From assembly GCF_000421405.1 (NCBI RefSeq), contig NZ_ATWY01000004.1, positions 124,001 to 188,000 of the forward strand: a DNA stretch of 64,000 bases, read 5' to 3'. This document shows positions 51,190 to 59,208 of the stretch, piece after piece. A program made the translations under genes and the position numbers. Positions within the stretch are counted from its first letter, which is position 1. Each line of letters opens with the position of its first letter. The notes under the pieces were generated by a model that saw only the letters and a program-made list of their open reading frames with translations, ran no database searches and was not told the origin of the DNA. The stretch is from Butyrivibrio sp. NC2007. Lineage in GTDB: Bacteria; Bacillota; Clostridia; Lachnospirales; Lachnospiraceae.

Positions 51190-52311
51190 ATGAAAAAATA
51201 CGATTATCTTATTGTAGGGGCAGGGCTCTTTGGAGCTATATTTGCACGCGAAGCAACCAACCGCGGAAAAAAAGTTCTGGTAATTGACAAAAGATCTACC
51301 ATAGCAGGAAATGTGTACACTGAGAAGATAGAAGGAATCAATGTTCACAAGTACGGCGCTCATATTTTCCACACAAACAATAAAAAAGTATGGAATTATA
51401 TTACACAGTTCGCTGAATTCAACCGATTCACCAACAGCCCTGTAGCTAATTATAAAGGTGAATTGTATTCATTACCTTTTAATATGTACACATTTAATAA
51501 AATGTGGGGCGTCGTAAGTCCGGATGAAGCCATCGCACTAATTGAAAAGCAGCGCAAGGAAATTAAGGGAGAGCCTCAGAATCTTGAAGAACAGGCAATA
51601 TCACTTGTGGGACGTGATATATATGAAAAGCTGATAAAGGGCTATACAGAGAAACAGTGGGGGCGCGATTGCAAAGAACTTCCGGCGTTTATTATCAAAA
51701 GGCTTCCGGTCAGGATGACTTTTGACAACAATTATTTTAATGCTCTGTATCAGGGAATTCCTATTGGTGGTTATACCAAGATGGTTGAAAGAATTTTAGA
51801 TGGCATCGAAGTCAGGCTGGAAACCAATTATCTTGACAACAAAGAAGAGCTTTGTGGTTTAGCACATAAAATCGTTTATACGGGCCCTATTGATGAGTAT
51901 TATGATTTCAAATTCGGAGTGTTGGAATATCGTTCCGTTTCTTTTGAAAATGAACTTATTGATAAGCCAAATTACCAGGGCAACGCTGCAGTTAATTACA
52001 CGGACAGAGAAACTCCCTGGACACGTATTATCGAACATAAGTGGTTTGAATTCGGCAAAGATGAAGAAGGAAATGATCTGCCTAAAACTATAATCAGCCG
52101 AGAGTATTCTACTGAGTGGAAGCCCGGGGATGAACCTTATTATCCTGTGAATGATGAAAAAAACAATTCACTGTATGCCAAGTACAAAGAACTTGCAGAT
52201 GCAGATAAAAATGTCATTTTTGGCGGACGTTTAGGCGTATATAAATATTATGACATGGATCAGATTATTGCAGCCGCGTTTGATGAAGCAGAGAAGGAGT
52301 TTGCGCTATGA
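51190..52311 (+). CDS. glf: UDP-galactopyranose mutase
   Basis: 373-residue FAD enzyme that converts UDP-galactopyranose to UDP-galactofuranose. The N-terminal dinucleotide fold YLIVGAGLFGAIFAREATNRG is followed by VHKYGAHIFHTNNKKVWNY, GYTEKQWGRDCKELPAFIIK and RLPVRMTFDNNYF, and at the end NVIFGGRLGVYKYYDMDQII. All are standard GLF landmarks. Its presence means the polymer probably contains galactofuranose. The next gene overlaps it by 4 bp (ATGA), so they are co-translated. Confidence 0.97.
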   Translation: MKKYDYLIVGAGLFGAIFAREATNRGKKVLVIDKRSTIAGNVYTEKIEGINVHKYGAHIFHTNNKKVWNYITQFAEFNRFTNSPVANYKGELYSLPFNMYTFNKMWGVVSPDEAIALIEKQRKEIKGEPQNLEEQAISLVGRDIYEKLIKGYTEKQWGRDCKELPAFIIKRLPVRMTFDNNYFNALYQGIPIGGYTKMVERILDGIEVRLETNYLDNKEELCGLAHKIVYTGPIDEYYDFKFGVLEYRSVSFENELIDKPNYQGNAAVNYTDRETPWTRIIEHKWFEFGKDEEGNDLPKTIISREYSTEWKPGDEPYYPVNDEKNNSLYAKYKELADADKNVIFGGRLGVYKYYDMDQIIAAAFDEAEKEFAL

Positions 52312-53069
52312 ATCAGAAAATAATCGTTGTAACCCATAAGGACTATCAGATGCCAGATGACGATTTATATTTTCCTATCTGCGTTGGAACAGGCCTTAAA
52401 TCTTTATCACATAAATTTCAGCCCGACAATGAAGGCGAAAACATTAGTGACAAAAATTCCACATACTGCGAATTAACTGCAATTTATTGGGCATGGAAGA
52501 ATCTTAACGCTGATTGGATGGGAGTTGCTCATTATCGTCGCCATTTTTCATTAACAAAAGGTGCGGCGACGCTTGACATGGCATTGTCTGAGGAACAGTT
52601 AAATAATCTGTGCGCAGAATATGGCACAGACACAATTTTTACAACACCATCCAAACATTATATGGAATCTATTGAGGGACATTATATTCACTCATTAAAA
52701 GGATACGAAAAAATTCATATGAAGGATATTGAAAGGCTAAAAAAAGCAATTCATGAATGTAATCCCGACTATGATGATGCCGCAGCTAAAGTTCTTGGCG
52801 GAAGTAATGCTCATATGCTTAACATGTTTATTATGAGTAAGAGTAATTTTGATGCATATTGCAGCTGGCTTTTTCCTATCATAGACCGTGCTGTTTCTAT
52901 GAGCGCTGATCGCGAAGATCAGAGAAGATATGCGGGAGCGCTCAGTGAATTCTGTCTGGACATCTGGGCACAGAAAAATAAAATAAAAATCAAGGAGCTT
53001 CCTATACTGGAAACCGAAAAGCCGTCTACTATATCGCGCATAAAGAGATATATTGCACGAAAACTATAA
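52308..53069 (+). CDS. DUF4422 glycosyltransferase-like protein
   Basis: 253 residues. KIIVVTHKDYQMPDDDLYFP at the start, ENISDKNSTYCELTAIYWAWKN, WMGVAHYRRHF and NAHMLNMFIMSKSNFDAYCSWLF are the conserved blocks of DUF4422, a family found in capsule and galactofuranan clusters and thought to transfer sugars. It overlaps glf, which suggests it uses UDP-galactofuranose; that is inference. Confidence 0.88.
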   Translation: MNQKIIVVTHKDYQMPDDDLYFPICVGTGLKSLSHKFQPDNEGENISDKNSTYCELTAIYWAWKNLNADWMGVAHYRRHFSLTKGAATLDMALSEEQLNNLCAEYGTDTIFTTPSKHYMESIEGHYIHSLKGYEKIHMKDIERLKKAIHECNPDYDDAAAKVLGGSNAHMLNMFIMSKSNFDAYCSWLFPIIDRAVSMSADREDQRRYAGALSEFCLDIWAQKNKIKIKELPILETEKPSTISRIKRYIARKL

Positions 53070-53127
53070 GATAGTAAGGAAGTATGATAGTTTCATAATC
53101 TTGAAATCATCATAGGGTGTATTATAT

Positions 53128-54138
53128 ATGAGCAGTAAAAATATAAGAGATATCTGGGTTGATAATGTTAAAGCCATCGCGTGTATTCTTGTAGCATTAG
53201 GGCATTTTTTTATGTCGCTAAATGAAGCGCATATTATTGAGGATAATGTCTTTATCGATTGGTTTATTACAACTATTTATATGTTTCATGTTCAACTGTT
53301 TTTTATCTGCAGTGGTTATCTTTATCAAAAGTATTCATCAGTTACAACTTACAAAGAGTGGAAGAATAATATTATAAAGAAATTTGTTGCATTAGGAGTA
53401 CCATACTTTACATTTTCAACGATCACCTGGATGCTAAAACATCTCTTTTCTTCTGTCGTCAACTCAAAAACGGATGGTTTTTTTCACTGCCTCTTTATTA
53501 GTCCATTGTCGCCATATTGGTATTTGTTTATTTTATTTATTATTTTTGTAATTTCATTCACCGGAAAAACCCAAAAAAGTTTGATAATTCTGTTTTTTGC
53601 CTCCTTACTTTGTCAAATCTATTCCTTATTTGGGAAAGCTTTTCACATTTATGCAATAGATAAGACCTTTATTGTTTGGATTTGGTTCGTTTTAGGAATG
53701 TTAATTGCAGAAAAGTATGTGCCAATAGCCAAATGGAAGTATTGTCTGGTATTGTTTGCACTATTTATAATTGGAAGTGTTCTGGTTTATCGCAATGTTA
53801 TTGTTTTCACAGGAGTTAAATTCCTGCTTGGATTATTGGCATGTTATTCAATAATCTGTCTTAACTACAGCGTTAGCAGCAATACAGAACAAAACAAGTA
53901 TTGGGAACGCTTCACACAGTATACGATGCCCGTTTTTTTGATGCACACAATATTTGCAGCACCAATACGAATTTTGCTGCAGAAACTTGGCATCACAAAT
54001 AGCTTCATTCATTTTTTTGTCGGTATTATTGTTACTTTTATTGGGCCGATAATAGCTATGAATGTTATGGAGATCATTAAACCGTTAGATTTTTTGATAT
54101 ACCCTACGCGATACATAAAGTTTAATCGTACGCGCTAA
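53128..54138 (+). CDS. Membrane acyltransferase, family 3
   Basis: 336 residues, about ten transmembrane segments. DNVKAIACILVALGHFFMSL has the conserved His, and FHVQLFFICSGYLYQKY is the second motif; MHTIFAAPI near the C-terminus is also usual. It should O-acylate a sugar of the surface polymer. The coding sequence is notably AT-rich with many TTT, ATT and TTA codons compared with the genes before 27 kb. Confidence 0.88.
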   Translation: MSSKNIRDIWVDNVKAIACILVALGHFFMSLNEAHIIEDNVFIDWFITTIYMFHVQLFFICSGYLYQKYSSVTTYKEWKNNIIKKFVALGVPYFTFSTITWMLKHLFSSVVNSKTDGFFHCLFISPLSPYWYLFILFIIFVISFTGKTQKSLIILFFASLLCQIYSLFGKAFHIYAIDKTFIVWIWFVLGMLIAEKYVPIAKWKYCLVLFALFIIGSVLVYRNVIVFTGVKFLLGLLACYSIICLNYSVSSNTEQNKYWERFTQYTMPVFLMHTIFAAPIRILLQKLGITNSFIHFFVGIIVTFIGPIIAMNVMEIIKPLDFLIYPTRYIKFNRTR

Positions 54139-54240
54139 ATATTTAGATGGGTGGCGCGCAACCACCACATTTATGTTATGAAATAATAGCGCCTACATTT
54201 TACGCGAATAATAGAATATTTAAAGAAGGAGGGATTAGCA

Positions 54241-55170
54241 ATGTCGATATTATCTGACATAAAGGGAAATCTGGTTAGGCAGCGAGAGGCATTGAAAATT
54301 TATCGTGCATTAATGTCAGAGAACATAGGTTGGCCTAGATCTTTAGAAAGAGAGTTGCTATTGCTATGTCATTCATTAGAGAAAGGGATGGGAATGGCAA
54401 TACCCAGAGTTGATTTTGGTAAAGAAAAAGCAATGAAAGCAATAGAAGATTTGCGGAACCTAGATGTATCATCATATGTAAGGAATGAGGCATACAGCAC
54501 AATTAAATCTTATATTGAATATTCTAAAAGTATCGGATCTGATGTTTCAGCAATAGAGAAAAAGTTTAATGAACTATCTATAGAAAACTGTTCAAAAATA
54601 CCTGCTGGATTTGATTATGTTGATACTAATATGCTTTTTGATTCTTTTGATAGTGAATTTGCTAAAAAATTTTTACAATCAAGAAGAAGTGTAAGAGATT
54701 TTAAAGATACTATAATAGAAGATTCATTGATTGAGGAAATTACCCATTTGGCCATGAAAGCGCCTAGTGCATGTAATAGGCAGCCTGCCAAAGTTTATTA
54801 TGCGAAAAGCAACGCAAAAGAAATTGCTAAATACATTCCTGGAAACAAAGGGTTTGAAGATAAAATTCATAATTGGGTTGTTATTACAGCGCGGAGGGAT
54901 CTATTTGGTAGGACGGAAACCCTTCAGTATTATGTTAATGGTGGTATTTTTGTGGATCATTTTATTTTGGCTCTTCATGCGTTTGGGTTAGGAGGCGTGG
55001 TTTTTCAAATGCCAATTACTAATAAAGGAACGGATAAAATTAGAGAGCTGCTTGCTATTCCGAAGAATGAGGCTATAATCGCCGCAGTTGGGTTTGGGAT
55101 CCCGAATGATACTGTTAAATGTTTATGTGCAAGTAGAAGACCAATAGATGAAGTTCTGACAGTTAGATAG
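54241..55170 (+). CDS. Nitroreductase-family flavoprotein of polysaccharide loci
   Basis: 309 residues. An N-terminal helical part (about 1 to 135, RELLLLCHSLEKGMGMAIPR) precedes the FMN-binding nitroreductase fold: FLQSRRSVRDFKDT with the flavin phosphate-binding arginines, MKAPSACNRQPAKVYY and FGLGGVVFQMPITNK. Proteins of this shape recur in Clostridia polysaccharide clusters with pyruvyltransferases and F420-hydrogenase-beta proteins, and such genes lie at 58 to 61.6 kb here. Substrate is unknown. AAGGAGGGATT precedes the ATG. Confidence 0.85.
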   Translation: MSILSDIKGNLVRQREALKIYRALMSENIGWPRSLERELLLLCHSLEKGMGMAIPRVDFGKEKAMKAIEDLRNLDVSSYVRNEAYSTIKSYIEYSKSIGSDVSAIEKKFNELSIENCSKIPAGFDYVDTNMLFDSFDSEFAKKFLQSRRSVRDFKDTIIEDSLIEEITHLAMKAPSACNRQPAKVYYAKSNAKEIAKYIPGNKGFEDKIHNWVVITARRDLFGRTETLQYYVNGGIFVDHFILALHAFGLGGVVFQMPITNKGTDKIRELLAIPKNEAIIAAVGFGIPNDTVKCLCASRRPIDEVLTVR

Positions 55171-55247
55171 AGAAAACACTTCAAAAGATACAAGATGGTA
55201 TTTTTAGCATAAACCTATTATTTTTGAGGGTTTGCCAAATTTAATGT

Positions 55248-55274
55248 GGGTCTGGCTTTATGCCAGACCCTTTT
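55248..55274 (+). terminator. Terminator of the glf unit
   Basis: 9-bp perfect stem GGGTCTGGC / GCCAGACCC, five-base loop, then TTTT. It stands between the convergent nitroreductase and acyltransferase genes. Confidence 0.8.
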
Positions 55275-55282
55275 GGGATTAA

Positions 55283-56386
55283 TCATACCCTGCTATAGGC
55301 TTTCTCGTGAAATGCTTTATAAAGTAAAGAAAACACAATAGTTACCACTAATTCTGCGAATACAAGTATTGCTCTGTGCCATCCATAGACTTCAACATTC
55401 ATGTAGGACAACAAGCGAGATGTGTATTTAGTTATAACATAATGAATCAAAAAGGAATAAGCACTAATATTTCCAATGAACAACATCAACTTATTTGATA
55501 ATACTTTTGTTAATAAGCCTTTGCTTGCCGCAAAAAGAAATACCCATATTGCTGCCAACGGTATGTACATTGTTGTCTGGTTATGCAACGCCTGCAGTAC
55601 AATATTATCAGGCTCAGTTTCAAGCCAGAGTAACACAAACACAGTAACCGCAACAGCAAGCACCTCAAAGACTGTTGCTTTCAGTGCTCCCATATCTCTC
55701 ACATTGCTCTCAAAGAAGATTCGTTTCAAAACACATCCGATAAAAAAGTCTCCCATCCGGAAAACAGGGAAACAGTACATAAACCAAACGTACACTGGAC
55801 TATCATTCCCAAACACCAATACAAAAGGGATACAGGCAAAAACCTCGACACATAAAATGATTCCACAACTAATTGATAACTTGATAATTGCAGCCTGCTC
55901 AATTATCTTTTTTATCCACGGAAACATAAAGTACAGAAACACTGTAACTGATAAATACCACGCAACACCATTAAGTGAAACATTGACGACTCTATTAGGT
56001 ACCCATGTCTGCAACAACGCAGCATTAAGTCCCATGTGCACAAGCAAAGAAACTAATGCTCCTTTTTCCCATCCACTAAGTATTATGCTCCTAAGATATA
56101 TCATAGCCACAAGGAGCATAGTTATGATATGAAGAGGATATAATTTCTTTATCTTCTTTAGAGAAAAGCTTAGATTATTCTTAAATGATGCAATAAGTTC
56201 AACGTTTTCATATCTATATGTCATAAGGAAACCTGACATCACATAAAATACAGACACCCCTAGTCTGGGCCAACTGATAAAGAAATTGGCATGCGAAAAA
56301 AAGATTCCTAAAAAAGCCCACGCTCTAAGTGCCTGTAGCGAGTCTATCCGCTGCCTTTCTGTCACTCTCTGCTGAGTACAATTCAT
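55283..56386 (-). CDS. Membrane acyltransferase, family 3
   Basis: 367 residues, about ten transmembrane segments. RIDSLQALRAWAFLGIFFSH starts the family motif with His, and LGVSVFYVMSGFLMTYRYEN is the second loop, close to the OafA/ExoZ type. It O-acylates envelope sugars. AAAGGAG precedes the ATG. It follows the Wzx gene by 85 bp, so it may be the end of that operon. It is the third acyltransferase-3 in this locus. Confidence 0.9.
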   Translation of the reverse strand: MNCTQQRVTERQRIDSLQALRAWAFLGIFFSHANFFISWPRLGVSVFYVMSGFLMTYRYENVELIASFKNNLSFSLKKIKKLYPLHIITMLLVAMIYLRSIILSGWEKGALVSLLVHMGLNAALLQTWVPNRVVNVSLNGVAWYLSVTVFLYFMFPWIKKIIEQAAIIKLSISCGIILCVEVFACIPFVLVFGNDSPVYVWFMYCFPVFRMGDFFIGCVLKRIFFESNVRDMGALKATVFEVLAVAVTVFVLLWLETEPDNIVLQALHNQTTMYIPLAAIWVFLFAASKGLLTKVLSNKLMLFIGNISAYSFLIHYVITKYTSRLLSYMNVEVYGWHRAILVFAELVVTIVFSLLYKAFHEKAYSRV

Positions 56387-56471
56387 TATGTCAACTCCTT
56401 TTAATATTGCGAGATCTTACTTATTTTACACTTTTTATTTGACATAATTCATAATCGATATTATGTAACCA

Positions 56472-57998
56472 TTAGTTCCGTCGAACCGACTTAAGCAACA
56501 TTGCTTTAACTTCTGGTATATACTTGGATCTCTTAAAAACCATGAAATACATTCCATTAAACACCAAGCAGCATACAGCTATATCTATCGCCAACTGTAA
56601 AACTGGATTGTTGACCGTTATTATGTTGCACAGCCATAAACAGACCACCGAAACACCACAGGTAGCTAATACATAAATCAGTGTATTAATCAGATATTTT
56701 TTCGCAGAACACTCAAACAGATCATTAAACAGAACTTTCGTTTCCCATGGAAAATATATAATGACAAAAATAACTATTGTAGATATTAGCGCACCAACCA
56801 AGCCTATTAACTGTACTAAAATAATATTTGTAGCTACGTTTATCACTGCGCCTATGTAAGGCTTTAATAAGTCTTGCTTCCACATACCTGCAGCATCTTT
56901 AAAATGTAATCCCATTGCTCGAAACTGCCATGTATAGAAATAGATTGCTAACCAAACAACCATATAAAACGGTAATAGGCGGTTTTCACCAACCCAAATT
57001 CGCATAAAAGGCTGATAAAGGCACAAAAAACAACATGAACAGAAGCCGACAACCCACGCTGTTATAAAATACAGTTTCTGAAACAATTCATAATTCTTCT
57101 CTTCACTTTCAGTAACAATACTATTACCAATGCTTGGAACAATAGAAGTATATACTACTGTGAATATACTTACTATAGAAGTCATTATGAGATAATAATT
57201 ACTATATATACCCAAAATTGAAAGTCCAAGAAATGCGGAAATCACAATGCTGTCAGCAGAATTTATAACTGTAGCTCCTATTTTGTGTCCCAAAACTGCT
57301 CCTGTTCTGGAATACAGATCTTTACGCTCTTCCTTCGATAATGTTCCAACGGGAGTATATTCAGGCCACAGTTTTGTAGCGGCTCTAGCACAGAAAATAT
57401 TATTTGCGATTGTATACATGGGGACAATAATTATATACACATAATAGTTTTTAAAAATAAGCAGCAAAGTGATCTGCAATATGTATTCTATTATTGATAA
57501 CACCATATCTACAGTACTGATAATATCTCTTCTTTGATTTGCCATAAGCAAAGAACTCTTATAGGCAAATAAAAAATAGCTACTCACTGTGTTAAAAAGA
57601 TATATCCAAAACAGAACGTAAAGATTTACATCTGGCGGGCAGTCTCCCTTTACCAATTTATCTAAAAAGAAACTCATGATAACACCGGCAAAAAGCATTA
57701 CACATCCCACTATTCGATATACCCTTTTGAATTCATTCAGCAATGCATTAACTCTGGGAATATCTTTTTCGGCTATCGGTTTATACATGCTGTAGACAAT
57801 TGCACTTCTAAATCCCAACTCCGACAGATTAAGAACATGCAGCAATGAAGTAAACAAGCTGCTTAAACCCACATATTCATTTCCTAAAGTATATATTATT
57901 ATCGTTCTAACGACAAATGGTAAAACAAGCGTTACCACTTTATTCAATAAGCCAAATACAATATTTCTTGAAGCGTTTTTCGAACGAGACTGTGCCAT
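56472..57998 (-). CDS. wzx: Polysaccharide flippase (Wzx/MOP family)
   Basis: 508 residues, 12 to 14 hydrophobic segments. KNASRNIVFGLLNKVVTLVLPFVVRTII is the family N-terminus (shown here as KNASRNIVFG and NKVVTLVLPF), with LGNEYVGLSSLFTSLLHVL after it. It should flip lipid-linked repeat units across the membrane for a Wzy-type polymerase; a candidate polymerase is at 62488. It starts 3 bp after the end of the pyruvyltransferase-like gene, so they are in one transcript. Confidence 0.92.
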   Translation of the reverse strand: MAQSRSKNASRNIVFGLLNKVVTLVLPFVVRTIIIYTLGNEYVGLSSLFTSLLHVLNLSELGFRSAIVYSMYKPIAEKDIPRVNALLNEFKRVYRIVGCVMLFAGVIMSFFLDKLVKGDCPPDVNLYVLFWIYLFNTVSSYFLFAYKSSLLMANQRRDIISTVDMVLSIIEYILQITLLLIFKNYYVYIIIVPMYTIANNIFCARAATKLWPEYTPVGTLSKEERKDLYSRTGAVLGHKIGATVINSADSIVISAFLGLSILGIYSNYYLIMTSIVSIFTVVYTSIVPSIGNSIVTESEEKNYELFQKLYFITAWVVGFCSCCFLCLYQPFMRIWVGENRLLPFYMVVWLAIYFYTWQFRAMGLHFKDAAGMWKQDLLKPYIGAVINVATNIILVQLIGLVGALISTIVIFVIIYFPWETKVLFNDLFECSAKKYLINTLIYVLATCGVSVVCLWLCNIITVNNPVLQLAIDIAVCCLVFNGMYFMVFKRSKYIPEVKAMLLKSVRRN

Positions 57999-58001
57999 AA
58001 A

Positions 58002-59198
58002 TTAAAACTCCTGTATCCACTTCACGATTTCATCTATAAACAAATCCTTTTTCTCTTCAAGCATCGTTTTTGATTCCGAGATACAATCCATCATTTTTTC
58101 ATATTCTCCAATGTATCCTATCATACTATTCAGCACTTCATTATCGGGAGAATCGCACATATCCAGCACATATGGATAATTAAGATTATTGAATAGACCA
58201 ACAAACTTTCTGCTGTATGCCAGCGGAATGGTCGCAACACCGGATGAATATGAAGCAATAGTAGCATGCATTCTGGATCCGATAAAAACATCAAGTCCGG
58301 AAATAAAGGATTTGGCTTCAATTGGTGTTCTGAAACTTGGTGCACACTCGACTTTATACTCTTCTGCTAATTTCCGGCATACCGAATAATCGTCTTCAAC
58401 ACTATCAAGACTATCAGATATTACATGTCCAATCAGATAAACTCTATTGTGTAAATCCGATTTTAACCTTTCAATAGCAGACCTGATCAGACTTTGATAA
58501 TCCACACTGAGTCCAAATTGATTATTCTTCGTATATCCACCGTTCCACAGAAGTCCAGAAACATTCAGCCCTATATTGGTCACAGAATTATCAAGTTCCT
58601 GCTTTTGATACGGAAGGAAAAACGCCATGTCAGATACAACAACTATAGGTTTTCTGACACCCATTTTTCTTAATACATTTTTTGATATTTCATCGCGTGA
58701 CATCAGAACAGACGCATGATTGCATGCATACTTTGCAATCATCCTGGTCTTCAGTTTCTTATAGGGCCCATAGGTCTGAGGCGCAAGCAACAGCGGAACA
58801 CCGTTTCTCTCAATAAGGATTTTGGCATAAGTATAGTTTATAAACCTTCTCCAGCCATAAATATCAGAAAAACTATCTCCCTGTGTCGCATCTATGGCTA
58901 TATCAGCCCAGTTTTTCACTATATTCAAAAACTTCTGCTTCTCTTTCCTGTTCCTGTATACATTTTTGATCACTTCGCCTTCAACAAGTTTTCTGTCGAC
59001 ATTTAACTGGTCGCACAGAACATCTATTGATTTTTCATCTATTTTACTTGCGACAATCTTATAGTGGAATACGACTCCAGTTCTCTCGGATACCGTCTGC
59101 AAAACACTAATAGCTGAATATGTTAATGCAACACATCCAAGATTTCCGTTTGTAACCAATAATCCACATAGCAATATGTTCATATTCCTGTTATCCAT
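58002..59198 (-). CDS. Polysaccharide pyruvyltransferase family protein
   Basis: 398 residues, GT-B-like. NILLCGLLVTNGNLGCVALT is the glycine-rich start, WADIAIDATQGDSFSDIYG, LLLAPQTYGPYKKLKTR and ASVLMSRDEISKNVLRKMG follow, and DVFIGSRMHATIASYSSGVA is the C-terminal sugar-donor motif with R-H. These enzymes (CsaB/WcaK group) add pyruvate ketals from phosphoenolpyruvate to sugars. It sits 10 bp after the pyruvyltransferase/F420 fusion gene. Confidence 0.88.
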   Translation of the reverse strand: MDNRNMNILLCGLLVTNGNLGCVALTYSAISVLQTVSERTGVVFHYKIVASKIDEKSIDVLCDQLNVDRKLVEGEVIKNVYRNRKEKQKFLNIVKNWADIAIDATQGDSFSDIYGWRRFINYTYAKILIERNGVPLLLAPQTYGPYKKLKTRMIAKYACNHASVLMSRDEISKNVLRKMGVRKPIVVVSDMAFFLPYQKQELDNSVTNIGLNVSGLLWNGGYTKNNQFGLSVDYQSLIRSAIERLKSDLHNRVYLIGHVISDSLDSVEDDYSVCRKLAEEYKVECAPSFRTPIEAKSFISGLDVFIGSRMHATIASYSSGVATIPLAYSRKFVGLFNNLNYPYVLDMCDSPDNEVLNSMIGYIGEYEKMMDCISESKTMLEEKKDLFIDEIVKWIQEF

Positions 59199-59208
59199 GT
59201 CAAAATAC

